From NCBI RefSeq assembly GCF_004521915.1, contig NZ_SDKD01000009.1, forward strand, positions 62,001-126,000: 64,000 bases of DNA, written 5' to 3'. Within the stretch, counting starts at the first letter, position 1, and each line of letters opens with the position of its first letter. Below the pieces are notes generated by a model. That model saw only the letters and a program-made list of their open reading frames with translations, was not told where the DNA came from and made no database searches. Source of the stretch: Brevibacillus migulae (lineage in GTDB: Bacteria > Bacillota > Bacilli > Brevibacillales > Brevibacillaceae). Both the position numbers and the translations under genes were made by a program. Below are positions 20,048-28,425 of this stretch, one piece after another.

Positions 20048-21013
20048 ATGACTCAGCGTGTGATTGTAGGCGTTGATGTGGGGGGCAGCAGCATCAAGAT
20101 GGCCTTGCTTTCCACGGAAGGTGAAATTGTTCACAAATTAGAAGAACCGACACCAGCGGGTGACGATCAAGTAATTGCGAAAATCGATCAAATGATTACA
20201 TACATACTGGAAACGGCAAACGCTTCCAAAGAACAGGTAGCCGGAGTGGGCATCGGGGTGCCGGGACCCGTGGAAGCCGGAACGGGCTTCGTGTTTCAGG
20301 CGGTCAACCTCAACTGGAAGCAGGTTCCGCTCAAAGAAAAGCTGGAAAAAGTGACGGGGCTCCCTGTCTATGTCGACAATGATGCCAATGTGGCGGCGCT
20401 GGGCGAAATGTGGAAAGGCGCAGGCCAAGGCGCCAAGGATATGGTCATGATCACCTTGGGTACCGGGGTCGGCGGCGGCGTGATCGTGAACGGAAAAGTG
20501 ATCAGCGGCAAGAACGGCGTGGGCGGAGAGATCGGGCATATTACCATGACGCCTGGAACAGGCCCTGCCTGCAATTGCGGAAAAACCGGATGCCTGGAAA
20601 CGTACGCGTCTGCGACAGCGATCATCCGCGAAGGCACCGAGCTGGCTAAGACCGGAAAAAGCTCACACTTAGCGACAGTCCTGTCCGAAAAAGGCAGCCT
20701 GCGTGCCAAGGATATCTTTGATGCCGCTCATGCTGGCGATCAGGAGGCGCTGAAGATCATCGACGACGTGGCCTTCTATCTCGGCTTGGCGTTTTCCCAT
20801 CTAGCGAACCTGCTCGACATTTCCAAAATCGTCGTCGGGGGCGGTGTATCCGCGGCGGGAGATATCCTGTTCTCTCGCATACGCAAGGAATTCACCCACT
20901 ATATCGCCTTCCCGTTTCTCGCTGATTCCTGCGAGATTCTCCCAGCGACATTGGGCAATGATGCAGGTGTGATCGGCGCTGGCTGGCTCGTCTATGAGCA
21001 GATGAACGCATAA
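20048..21013 (+). CDS. glcK: ROK-family glucokinase
   Basis: A 321-residue ROK kinase that phosphorylates glucose with ATP. It shows the N-terminal phosphate motif GVDVGGSSIKMA, the sugar-binding EIGHI, and the ROK zinc site CNCGKTGCLETYAS. I choose the ATG at 20048, preceded by GGAGGATAA; the upstream frame has no ribosome site. It is a single-gene unit, divergent from the lipid kinase, and ends in a strong terminator. Confidence 0.93.
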   Translation: MTQRVIVGVDVGGSSIKMALLSTEGEIVHKLEEPTPAGDDQVIAKIDQMITYILETANASKEQVAGVGIGVPGPVEAGTGFVFQAVNLNWKQVPLKEKLEKVTGLPVYVDNDANVAALGEMWKGAGQGAKDMVMITLGTGVGGGVIVNGKVISGKNGVGGEIGHITMTPGTGPACNCGKTGCLETYASATAIIREGTELAKTGKSSHLATVLSEKGSLRAKDIFDAAHAGDQEALKIIDDVAFYLGLAFSHLANLLDISKIVVGGGVSAAGDILFSRIRKEFTHYIAFPFLADSCEILPATLGNDAGVIGAGWLVYEQMNA

Positions 21014-21036
21014 AACGATTGACTCCAGAAATAGAG

Positions 21037-21071
21037 ACGCTCCTTCCTCAAAAGGGATAGGAGCGTTTTTT
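21037..21071 (+). terminator. Intrinsic terminator after glcK
   Basis: The stem ACGCTCCT/AGGAGCGT is followed by a run of six T. It also separates glcK from the convergent end of the TOMM left arm. Confidence 0.85.
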
Positions 21072-21111
21072 CATGCCGCCCAAAGACTGGCGCAGCCGTG
21101 TTTTTTTCATG

Positions 21112-22098
21112 CTAACTCCGCAGAATATTCAGACGCTGCTCGTGCACGTCGATCCGCGGCTCCAATTTATTTTGCAAAAACTGATACCAGCGCTGGCGAT
21201 AACGCACTTGGGGGCCGTCGGAGTCGACGTGAACCTCCAGCTGCATCATTTCCGGAATGGAGATCGGATTTTGACTCTCCACGATCGGTTTGTCTTCATT
21301 GAAAATCTTCAGGTTGTAGCTCATGAAAAACTTGTTCATGCCGGGAATGTGACGGGCAAAGTTGCGTCCGGTCACACAGAACACTTTCGACTGGTTCTCG
21401 TCAATCGGCGTAAAGCAGTAGTAGTTGATGAAGGAGCGCTTGCCGCCCCATGGCCTGCGCAGGATCATGTGCTGCGGGAAAATGAACTCGATGTGCGCCC
21501 CGTCCACATGGATGTCCCAGTTATTTCCTTCCACCGTAAAGGAAAACTGGTCCAGCGTAGGCTTCATATAGCGGCCGATGGTCTTGCGATGTACAAAGTG
21601 AAGATGGGTCATGTCCAGAATACTTTCCACAACCCGTGTCACATGAGCCTGCCACGTGACCATCGTCGGGGTAAATGTGTATTGATCATCGTATAAGTCC
21701 TTGAACAATCCGAGCGGCGGCAGCGTCTCTTCGTTTTCCACCTGCTGCGGGTAGAGCCAGATCAGCGAGGCGGCTTCCCTGACCGGATAAGACCGGGCAT
21801 GAGCCATGGACGGGACCGGCTTGTTGGGATGAGCCGGAATACTTACACACGTACCGTCTCCTTCAAACCGCCACCCGTGATAGGCGCACTGCAGTTGACC
21901 GCCATGGCAGAAGCCGAGGGACAGATCGGCCCCCCGATGCGGGCAATAGGCGTTCAAACACCGCACGATCCCCTTTTCATCGCGAAACAGCACATAATCT
22001 TTCCCGAGAAGTCTCACTTTGATCGGTTTGTTCCCGAGTTCCTTCGACCAGGTCACAGCGTACCAGGCAACCGGGAAAATGTTCAGATCGATATTCAT
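21112..22098 (-). CDS. Rieske non-haem iron oxygenase (TOMM tailoring)
   Basis: A 328-residue Rieske oxygenase alpha-subunit-like protein. The [2Fe-2S] ligands are C52/H54 (YCPHRG) and C71/H74 (CAYHGW). The mononuclear iron site is seen in DMTHLHFVH. Members hydroxylate, demethylate or otherwise oxidise small molecules and need an electron-donor reductase, which is not encoded nearby. Its ATG overlaps the P450 stop (ATGA), so both are made together as the last genes of the minus-strand precursor operon. The most likely role is oxidation of the modified peptide; the reaction and site are unknown. Confidence 0.85.
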   Translation of the reverse strand: MNIDLNIFPVAWYAVTWSKELGNKPIKVRLLGKDYVLFRDEKGIVRCLNAYCPHRGADLSLGFCHGGQLQCAYHGWRFEGDGTCVSIPAHPNKPVPSMAHARSYPVREAASLIWLYPQQVENEETLPPLGLFKDLYDDQYTFTPTMVTWQAHVTRVVESILDMTHLHFVHRKTIGRYMKPTLDQFSFTVEGNNWDIHVDGAHIEFIFPQHMILRRPWGGKRSFINYYCFTPIDENQSKVFCVTGRNFARHIPGMNKFFMSYNLKIFNEDKPIVESQNPISIPEMMQLEVHVDSDGPQVRYRQRWYQFLQNKLEPRIDVHEQRLNILRS

Positions 22099-23459
22099 AA
22101 TCCCACCCCCGATAGGTTACTCGTTTTCCGTTTTTCTACGGTCATCCATATCCCTGTGCGCGGCTGCAGCGTAATTTTAGCAATCGGTTCCACCGGACGA
22201 TCCGGCATCAACGTGAAGCGATGCTCACGATACAAGGTCACGATGACGAGGAAGGCTTCAAGCATGGCCATGCCTCGCCCGATACAGATGCGCGGCCCGC
22301 CTCCAAAGGGAAAATAGGCATAGGTCGGCAGCTGCCTGCCCAATCCTCCGCTCCACCGCTCCGGCCGAAACGCATCGGGATTGTCGTAGTACTTGATGCT
22401 CCGATGCATCACATAGGTCGACATGAACACCTGCGTCCCTTTGGGGAAATGGTGCTCTCCCAGCTCGAACGGTTCCGCTGCCATCCGCACGACCGACCAG
22501 GAAGGCGGGTACAATCGCAGGCTTTCCGCAAACACGCCGGACGCATAGTACATCTTTTCTATATCGGCAGGCTCCGGGTCGCGGCCAGCGAGTACCCGTT
22601 CCATCTCCGCCAGCAAAGCCGCTTCGGCTTCCGGATGCTGGGCGAGCAGGTAAAAGGTCCAGGCGAGTGATGTCGCGGTTGATTCATAGCCGGCGATCAG
22701 GTGAGTGATGACCTCGTCGCGGATCTGCTGCGGTCCGATCGGATGGTCTTCTTCTTTCGCCTTGACCAGGAGCATGGACAAGAGATCTTCCCCTTCCTCC
22801 GGTCCGGCTTCCTCCTGCTTGGTCTGCATGATCGTGTAAACCATGTCATCCAAGCGTTGGATATCCTGTTCAAATGCGGCTAGCCGCGTGGGATCATTCA
22901 CGCTTTTTTGCGGATTGGCATTCACGTCATAAATGTAGTCCATGATTCTTTGCAGCGAAGCCGTCACGATTTCAAAGTCAAACGTCGTCTTGTATCCGAA
23001 AAAGGCTTGGAGCGCCACAGACAACGTGATTTTTTTCATTTCCTCAAACAGGTCGAGACTCTTACCATCCTGCCACTTCCGCGAGATCGCTCTCGTCTTT
23101 TCCAGGATCATCGCGGTGTAGTCATTGACGCGCCGAGGGACGAAGGCTGGCTGGATCATCTTGCGTTCCCGCATCCACCGCTCCCCTTCGCTGGTAATCA
23201 GTCCGAGGCCCAACAGCTGCCGCCATTCATTCATGCTTGGCTTGATGAATTTTTTGTAGTCGTGAACCAATATTCTTTCGATGTACTCGGGGTGATTGAT
23301 CAAATAAAACGGATAGGGGCCAAAACGCAGATGCGCGATATCCCCCGCCTCTCTTGCCGCACGTTGAAACAAGGCGAGAGGGTCCTTCTGGAATTCCTGT
23401 ACATGTCCTGTCAGCTCATCTGCTCCGCTGACGATCGGCAATTTGTCGCATGAGATCAT
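22095..23459 (-). CDS. Cytochrome P450 (TOMM tailoring)
   Basis: A 454-residue soluble P450. The haem motif FPFGGGPRICIG places the cysteine ligand at about residue 392; the oxygen-binding I-helix reads AGYESTATS and the K-helix ESLRLYPPS. All core motifs are intact. It lies between the E1-YcaO gene and the Rieske gene in the precursor operon. P450s in polyazole pathways hydroxylate side chains such as the beta carbon of Phe before an extra azole is made; such a role here is an inference from context. No ferredoxin gene is nearby. Confidence 0.9.
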   Translation of the reverse strand: MISCDKLPIVSGADELTGHVQEFQKDPLALFQRAAREAGDIAHLRFGPYPFYLINHPEYIERILVHDYKKFIKPSMNEWRQLLGLGLITSEGERWMRERKMIQPAFVPRRVNDYTAMILEKTRAISRKWQDGKSLDLFEEMKKITLSVALQAFFGYKTTFDFEIVTASLQRIMDYIYDVNANPQKSVNDPTRLAAFEQDIQRLDDMVYTIMQTKQEEAGPEEGEDLLSMLLVKAKEEDHPIGPQQIRDEVITHLIAGYESTATSLAWTFYLLAQHPEAEAALLAEMERVLAGRDPEPADIEKMYYASGVFAESLRLYPPSWSVVRMAAEPFELGEHHFPKGTQVFMSTYVMHRSIKYYDNPDAFRPERWSGGLGRQLPTYAYFPFGGGPRICIGRGMAMLEAFLVIVTLYREHRFTLMPDRPVEPIAKITLQPRTGIWMTVEKRKTSNLSGVGL

Positions 23460-23501
23460 GTGGCTTCCACCCCTTTCACGAAAAAATGATGAACAGACTC
23501 C

Positions 23502-25754
23502 CTATGGGTATGGATGCGGATAAGGATTGGTCGGAGTCGTCGAGAAGCCGAGGGCTTTCGGTACTTCCGTGATCCGTTTTCCACCCAGCAGGCGGTATGT
23601 GAAGCTTCCGGACAGATGCAGCATCCCCGGCACGATCACTCGCACCACATGCGCCCCGATCTTTTTCAGATCCGGCGTGGTCAGATCGACGACATAGACG
23701 TCCAGCTCCTTTTCTTTCAACAAACGGACGACTTCATTCAGATCTTCCTCAACGGATGTTCCTGTCAATGCTTGTGCAGCGGTCAGCGTGGAAGCTTGGG
23801 ATACCGGGCGGAATGGAAACAGCGTCTCTGCCTGAGGATGCACCAAATAGCCGCCTTGCTTCTGCAGCTCCGGATACATCGAGTAGAGAACGGCGTGCTT
23901 CTGGAACGTGTCCACGTTTTCGAACGCCGGACCCGGCACCCAATCTTTATAATAGGAAAGCAGCTGCGGAATATAGGGGAAGCTCTGCGCGCATTCCAGC
24001 ATCGCCTTATCGATGGCGGCGAGCGGATTGCGGCGACAGGAACCGCCTACATGGATCAAGGTCCGATCCTCGCCGGGCCGATGGGCAAACGCCAAAACGG
24101 TCGGTACGGGTATGTCCAGCGTCATGTCATACAATTTATAGGTGATACCGCTGTCGGTCGGGAATACGTGATCCCATCTGCTATAGGCCGCGATCAAGTC
24201 CGACGGCAGTTCGCGCGGCGGCAGCTTGTTCAGCCAGGAGATGGAGACGGCATCGCGCTCAATCACCTCATACAAGCCGCCCAGAATCGCCGCTTGCAGG
24301 GAAGGGCCCGCAGCCAGCCCCGTCGAGATCGAGGGGACGATCCGCGTCTCCCCTTTGACAGACTTATAGGGAAGATAGACGAGAGAGGCAGGCAGCCATA
24401 CGGGACGCTTGTCCGGATATGCGTAGCCTTGCACCCAGCGAAGCGGCGTCTGCTCGGTAAACCGTTGGTACGGAAAGCCGCTCTGGGCGTACTGTTCCGC
24501 TGAAAATAGCGCAAAGCTTTCGGGATGCACCGCCTCCTTTTGCAGCTCCGCCCATGTGCTCAAGACCAAATGATCTTCGTCATACATGCTGGCAGCATAT
24601 CGCTCGATGGATTCTCCCACTGCCGCATAGATGGCATCCTGCTCCGCATAGCCCGCTCCGGAATGGCGCATGATCGGCATGGGACTATGGATGAGAGAGT
24701 TATCCGTTGTCGTGCTCCCATAGGAAAAGATGCGCGGTTCCTTTTCTCCCATCTGGACGGAGAAAATATCCCGCAGCAGCCCAACGCGCGGATTGACCGC
24801 TTTCATCAGGTTATTCGGATATTCACGATGCTCGCTCTCCGCTTTTTGTCTGGCATAGCAGGCGGGACAACGCGGTACAGGCAGCAGCTCATGCTCCTCG
24901 GAAACGACTTTTTCCTCATTGCTATACCAGACAACCTTGCCTTTAACCGACGCGGGGAGGGACGCATCTTGAATGCAACGAATGGCTTCGGCTGCCACCC
25001 GGTTCGCCCACTCGCCCAGCAGCTGCCAGGATACCACGCTCTGTGCCGGTAACTCCTGCGTCTCCAGGATGTACTGGGCATACTCGTGCCGCAATTTGCC
25101 TTGGGGATCATTCATGCTGACCCGAAGCTGGAAACAATCGAAGCAAGGCAGCATGTCCCCCGGCTCCCAGTAAGGACCCACGTAGCCTGCCCCTTTTTTC
25201 TCCAGACCGGCGAACAAGACCGGAAGCCCTTTTGCCACGCACGCACGGTTGACCTGATAGAGCAATGGATCATGGACACGGTCGGAAACTGCTATGACCA
25301 ATCCGTGATGGTCAGCCAGGCTTTCCCCCCAGTCGGTTCCCGGATCGTCTGCATTCATTACCGTTATTGGCATTTGGAAGGTTTGGAAAGTAGCCCGGAA
25401 GTGATGACTGAGTTTTCCGCGTGTAATCAACAACGCGGACGCGACAGAAGAATCCGGTCCTTCCATTTTTTCTTGGACAAACCCTTTTTCCCGAAACGAG
25501 TAGAGCATCTCCTGCAGGGTTGCCAGATTCATCTGGTTTGCGGCTTCTTGTGCGATTTCCCCGAGCGTGCGCTGTCCATCCATCAATGGAAGCACGTGGG
25601 TAACAAATCGGGAAAACAACGGGCTTTTTACGCGGAACAAGCCTTCTGGACAATCCACATAGCCAAATTCCTCGTTCACGGCCAACATCTTGACCCCCGG
25701 TGGCAAGATGGGACGCACGGCGAGCGGATTGACCTCATGTTTCAGCTCGATCAT
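23502..25754 (-). CDS. E1-YcaO fusion cyclodehydratase (copy 1)
   Basis: A 750-residue TOMM cyclodehydratase that turns Cys, Ser or Thr of the precursor into azolines with ATP. The N-terminal ~330 residues form an E1/ThiF-like leader-binding domain with two zinc-type pairs, CFDC and CPAC. The YcaO half shows AVGESIERYAAS, GLYEVIERDAVS and SCRRNPLAAIDKAM. The C terminus ends NPYPHPYP, the PxPxP tail typical of catalytically active YcaO cyclodehydratases. It begins at an ATG with GGGAGG upstream, 139 bases after the precursor gene, so the two are probably co-transcribed. A second full copy lies at 31342-33594. Confidence 0.93.
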   Translation of the reverse strand: MIELKHEVNPLAVRPILPPGVKMLAVNEEFGYVDCPEGLFRVKSPLFSRFVTHVLPLMDGQRTLGEIAQEAANQMNLATLQEMLYSFREKGFVQEKMEGPDSSVASALLITRGKLSHHFRATFQTFQMPITVMNADDPGTDWGESLADHHGLVIAVSDRVHDPLLYQVNRACVAKGLPVLFAGLEKKGAGYVGPYWEPGDMLPCFDCFQLRVSMNDPQGKLRHEYAQYILETQELPAQSVVSWQLLGEWANRVAAEAIRCIQDASLPASVKGKVVWYSNEEKVVSEEHELLPVPRCPACYARQKAESEHREYPNNLMKAVNPRVGLLRDIFSVQMGEKEPRIFSYGSTTTDNSLIHSPMPIMRHSGAGYAEQDAIYAAVGESIERYAASMYDEDHLVLSTWAELQKEAVHPESFALFSAEQYAQSGFPYQRFTEQTPLRWVQGYAYPDKRPVWLPASLVYLPYKSVKGETRIVPSISTGLAAGPSLQAAILGGLYEVIERDAVSISWLNKLPPRELPSDLIAAYSRWDHVFPTDSGITYKLYDMTLDIPVPTVLAFAHRPGEDRTLIHVGGSCRRNPLAAIDKAMLECAQSFPYIPQLLSYYKDWVPGPAFENVDTFQKHAVLYSMYPELQKQGGYLVHPQAETLFPFRPVSQASTLTAAQALTGTSVEEDLNEVVRLLKEKELDVYVVDLTTPDLKKIGAHVVRVIVPGMLHLSGSFTYRLLGGKRITEVPKALGFSTTPTNPYPHPYP

Positions 25755-25893
25755 GACAAGACCTCCCTTCTGTGTACTGCTTTGCTTATGGCTATGTATC
25801 GATCAAGTAGATGTCAGCAAAAATGGAGAGTGGTGGCCAAGGCGTCGAGATTTCTCTCACCACCTTGGCCGGTTATGCGGATTCCGCTACAAA

Positions 25894-26421
25894 CTACTCG
25901 GTATCTACATCAATTTCGAGGGAGCTGCAAGATGTCGCGATGATGAAGTTTTCGTTCACTTCTGGCGCCACTTGCACTTTCTCGTCCATGATATCCAGCT
26001 CGAGGGAGCTGCAAGAAGTTGCGATGATGAAGTTTTCATTCACTTCTGGCGCCACTTGCACTTTCTCGTCCATGATATCCAGCTCGAGGGAGCTGCAAGA
26101 GGTCGCGATAATGAAGTTCTCATTCACTTCTGGCGCTACTTGCACTTTCTCGTCCATGATATCCAGCTCGAGGGAGCTGCAAGAGGTCGCGATGATGAAG
26201 TTTTCATTCACCTCTGGCGCCACTTGCACTTTCTCGTCCATGATATCCAGCTCGTGGGAGCTGCAAGAGGTCGCGATGATAAAGTTTTCGTTCACTTCTG
26301 GCGCTACTTGCACTTTCTCGTCCATGATATCCAGCTCGAGGGAGCTGCAAGATGTCGCGATGATAAAGTTTTCGTTCACTTCAGGTGCTACGCTTGTTTT
26401 TTCATCCAGGATCAACAACAT
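25894..26421 (-). CDS. Six-core TOMM precursor peptide
   Basis: A 175-residue protein built almost wholly of repeats. The segment VAPEVNENFIIATSCSS occurs six times; five complete 28-residue units (residues 28-55 to 140-167) follow a shorter first unit, and an acidic tail LEIDVDTE closes it. Every unit ends ATSCSS, five consecutive residues that can be cyclised (Thr-Ser-Cys-Ser-Ser). Only one residue differs among the complete units (His for Leu at residue 56). The ATG at 26421 has AAAGGAG 10 bases upstream; a GTG nine bases earlier would abut the ribosome site. Its neighbour is an E1-YcaO cyclodehydratase, so it is taken as the substrate. Which part of each unit is recognition sequence and which is product is inferred. 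Confidence 0.9.
   Translation of the reverse strand: MLLILDEKTSVAPEVNENFIIATSCSSLELDIMDEKVQVAPEVNENFIIATSCSSHELDIMDEKVQVAPEVNENFIIATSCSSLELDIMDEKVQVAPEVNENFIIATSCSSLELDIMDEKVQVAPEVNENFIIATSCSSLELDIMDEKVQVAPEVNENFIIATSCSSLEIDVDTE
25921..26403 (-). repeat. 84-bp tandem repeats within the precursor gene
   Basis: Five in-frame 84-bp units plus one partial unit. The copies differ by scattered, mainly third-position changes (for example GTTGCGATGATG against GTCGCGATAATG on the plus strand), which leave the protein nearly unchanged. This looks like unequal crossing-over or gene conversion combined with selection on the encoded unit. Confidence 0.95.
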
Positions 26422-26531
26422 GAAAAACACTCTCCTTTAAAAATTGGTTTTTGGATGTTGCGTTTCTGACATCTACCTATGAGGCACTGCATGATCATTC
26501 CGGGGCTATGCTCGACTCTACCTCCCTTCCC

Positions 26532-26590
26532 AAAATAAAAGAGGCTGCCCCCATCGATAACATAGAACTGTTACCGATTGGTACAACCTC
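26532..26590 (-). terminator. Probable terminator between the sigma operon and the precursor
   Basis: On the minus strand GAGGTTG (from 26590) pairs with CAGCCTC (ending 26541) with one G-U pair. A nested GTAACA/TGTTAT stem lies inside, and CTCTTTTATTTT follows. It would end the sigma-factor operon before the precursor. The 110 bases between this hairpin and the precursor start must then hold the precursor promoter, but I see no convincing consensus there. Confidence 0.55.
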
Positions 26591-26680
26591 CACCGTCATC
26601 ATATCACCTTGTCCGGGATGAAATCAACAGATTTTTCCAATTTTTATGGATAATTGTAAATGCGAAGTTAAAAGAAGGGG

Positions 26681-26998
26681 TCAACGCTTCTTTTCTTTCC
26701 GTTGACCTCGTGTGTGATACGTTTTCCAGTCCAGCAAAGCGGATAAATCAAACACATCATGATATACCTTCGTGAGCTGGGCGATCGCCTCAGCAGGGAG
26801 GCCGCTTTTGACCAGCGACTGTTCAAAAGCGCGGACTGCCTTTTTCTTCTGTTTGGCGGTCTTTCCCCATATGGTGCCAAGCCTCATCAACAGGTAGGTC
26901 CCTCTTACCGTCAGATTGGCGATCCCCCAAAATCCGGCATCCCCTACGGAGTAATGGTCCTTTTCCCGCTTTCCCTTCTCCTGCTGCTCAGCGCTCAT
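26681..26998 (-). CDS. Small protein of an unnamed family (105 residues)
   Basis: A basic, mainly helical protein starting MSAEQQEKGKREKDH and ending in a lysine/arginine-rich tail. The segment SGLPAEAIAQLTKVYHDV aligns with AGLPQDVAAKMASDYM in the preceding gene and AGMPQETAVKMATDYM in the protein at 51944-52222, so the three seem related. The GFWGIANLTVRGTYLLMRLG stretch is moderately hydrophobic. The ATG overlaps the previous gene by 11 bases, so translation is coupled. Function unknown; position points to the sigma-factor circuit. Confidence 0.7.
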   Translation of the reverse strand: MSAEQQEKGKREKDHYSVGDAGFWGIANLTVRGTYLLMRLGTIWGKTAKQKKKAVRAFEQSLVKSGLPAEAIAQLTKVYHDVFDLSALLDWKTYHTRGQRKEKKR

Positions 26999-27257
26999 GG
27001 CTCTCATCCAGTCCCATGACTTTGCTGACTTCCCGCAAGGAAACCATGTAATCCGATGCCATTTTGGCCGCCACATCCTGCGGCAATCCCGCTTCGATCA
27101 GCTGCTTGTACAGACTGCCTACCGCCTTTCCCATGCTGCTGGCGACTTCCTCCGCGTAAAAGGACTGCAGCAGGCTGCGGATCAGACCCGGAACCTTTTC
27201 CGTTGCCAAATCGAGCAGTTTGGAAATTTCCTCGACATTCACTTGCTGTTTATCCAT
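26988..27257 (-). CDS. Small helical protein of the same family (89 residues)
   Basis: A soluble helical protein without a signal or membrane segment. The core ISKLLDLATEKVPGLIRSLL followed by GKAVGSLYKQLIEAGLPQ is closely matched by a paralogue at 51944-52222 that sits beside an ABC-2 transporter. It has an AAGGAGAG ribosome site. It is third in the operon sigma factor, anti-sigma factor, 89-residue protein, 105-residue protein. Its role is unknown; a partner of the anti-sigma factor or of a membrane complex is a guess. Confidence 0.75.
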   Translation of the reverse strand: MDKQQVNVEEISKLLDLATEKVPGLIRSLLQSFYAEEVASSMGKAVGSLYKQLIEAGLPQDVAAKMASDYMVSLREVSKVMGLDESHER

Positions 27258-27287
27258 AGATGATCTCTCCTTCTTTTCGGCCTTTTC

Positions 27288-27719
27288 CTATCCAGCCAAC
27301 CTGGTCAAGCTTCTCACGATACGGGCGAATGCCCGCAGATCTTCCATCGCTGGTTCCAGACGATTGCGGAAACCGTCCCATTCATCACGATACCTTTCCT
27401 GGATCAACGCGAGCACATCCGGCGATGGTTCGTTTCGCGGGGAATGAACGGGCTGGATTGGCTCCCGTTCTTCTTGATCCTGATCGATTTTTTCCAGGAT
27501 CGCTTGGAAAAGCAGCTGCGTGTCCATCCCCGTCACAGCCGGCTGCTCCTCCGCTTTCGGAGCGATGGCTTCCTGCAGGGAAACGAGAAAGCTCACTTCC
27601 TCCCTGCAAACAGCACATCTCGACAGGTGCGCGTAAACGCTTACCCTCTCCGTAGCTTTCAGTGACCCGTTTATCAGCCACGGCAAGGACATTTGGATTT
27701 CTTCACAGGTTGTTTCCAT
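27288..27719 (-). CDS. Zinc-finger anti-sigma factor
   Basis: A 143-residue protein whose N terminus carries the ZAS-type motif HLSRCAVC with an upstream CEEIQMSLPWLING helix, as in anti-sigma factors that bind ECF sigma factors. There is no transmembrane helix, so it would act in the cytoplasm, perhaps with the two small proteins made from the same mRNA as further partners. The ATG begins one base after the TAG of the sigma gene, giving tight coupling. The C-terminal half is charged and helical without a recognised domain. Confidence 0.82.
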   Translation of the reverse strand: METTCEEIQMSLPWLINGSLKATERVSVYAHLSRCAVCREEVSFLVSLQEAIAPKAEEQPAVTGMDTQLLFQAILEKIDQDQEEREPIQPVHSPRNEPSPDVLALIQERYRDEWDGFRNRLEPAMEDLRAFARIVRSLTRLAG

Positions 27720-27720
27720 G

Positions 27721-28305
27721 CTAGTGCGCCCCCCAATCTGCCAATTCGTTTTTCAACTGTTTTTTGATGTGAAACAGCCTGCTTTTCACCGTGCCTTCGG
27801 GAATGCCCATGATGTGCCCGATTTCCTTGTACGAGAACCCATATTCAAACACGAGCGACACCAGCTCCCGAGTATCCGGCGGCTGCTTTTCCAGGACGCT
27901 GCGTATCGCCACGCTTGTGGACAGCTGATCGGAAAAATCCAGCTCCGTCGGCATCTGTCCCTGCCCGTCCGTGTCTTCCGCAGACGCCGCCAGCTGCTCG
28001 CTGCGCTTGTATTTTTCCCTGAGCATATCCATCATCTTGAACCGGGCGATCCCGAATACCCAGGCGCTTGGGGCTGCTTTTCCCGTGTAGGAGGAGGCTC
28101 CTTTCCAGATGGCCACAAAGATTTCCTGCATCATGTCATACACGAGGTGCTCGTCATGAAAGCGTCTTTTCAAGTAGGCGGCAAGCGGACCCACAAAGTG
28201 GTGGTACAGCTTTTCAAATGCGTTCCGATCGCCATTCGCGATTTGCCGAATCAGGGTTCGATACTCCGTTTCCTTTTCCGCTCCGTTCGCTGTAATGCTG
28301 CACAC
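27721..28305 (-). CDS. ECF RNA polymerase sigma factor
   Basis: A 194-residue ECF sigma factor: region 2 reads YDMMQEIFVAIWKGA and WVFGIARFKMMDMLREKYK, and region 4 reads FEYGFSYKEIGHIMGIPEGTVKSRL. A GTG start at 28305 lies immediately after AGGGGG, which is unusually close, so a slightly different start is possible. It is followed by its anti-sigma gene. Its location between the two arms of the TOMM cluster suggests control of the cluster or of the response to the product; an ECF-like promoter upstream suggests autoregulation. Confidence 0.88.
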   Translation of the reverse strand: MCSITANGAEKETEYRTLIRQIANGDRNAFEKLYHHFVGPLAAYLKRRFHDEHLVYDMMQEIFVAIWKGASSYTGKAAPSAWVFGIARFKMMDMLREKYKRSEQLAASAEDTDGQGQMPTELDFSDQLSTSVAIRSVLEKQPPDTRELVSLVFEYGFSYKEIGHIMGIPEGTVKSRLFHIKKQLKNELADWGAH

Positions 28306-28349
28306 CCCCTATTCAACCAGCTTTTTGGATGACTTTGCTCCACAATCGT

Positions 28350-28378
28350 TACGTCGTGAAAACGCGAGAAAAGGTTCA
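28350..28378 (-). promoter_or_regulatory. ECF-type promoter candidate for the sigma operon
   Basis: On the minus strand TGAACC (28378-28373) is followed after 16 bases by CGACGTAA. The shape resembles sigma-W-like promoters (TGAAAC then CGTA). It lies about 45 bases upstream of the sigma gene, a sensible place for autoregulation. Confidence 0.4.
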
Positions 28379-28425
28379 TTCATGCCAATCGTTTTTGTCC
28401 GTTCACAATTTCGACAAATTTGTTC

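Noticed and set aside
25921..26403. Regular 84-bp repeats considered as a CRISPR array.
   Set aside because: There are no unique spacers; units are contiguous, in frame and coding.
25811..26469. Long plus-strand frames of 209 and 259 residues over the precursor repeats.
   Set aside because: They are mirror frames created by the in-frame 84-bp repeats; the minus-strand frame has the ribosome site, the cyclisable cores and the cyclodehydratase neighbour.
26495..26599. A 34-residue frame (MTVEVVPIGNSS...) between the small-protein operon and the precursor, which looked like a second precursor peptide.
   Set aside because: It overlaps the hairpin and T tract that look like the operon's terminator, its ribosome site is weak, and it lacks similarity to the core unit.
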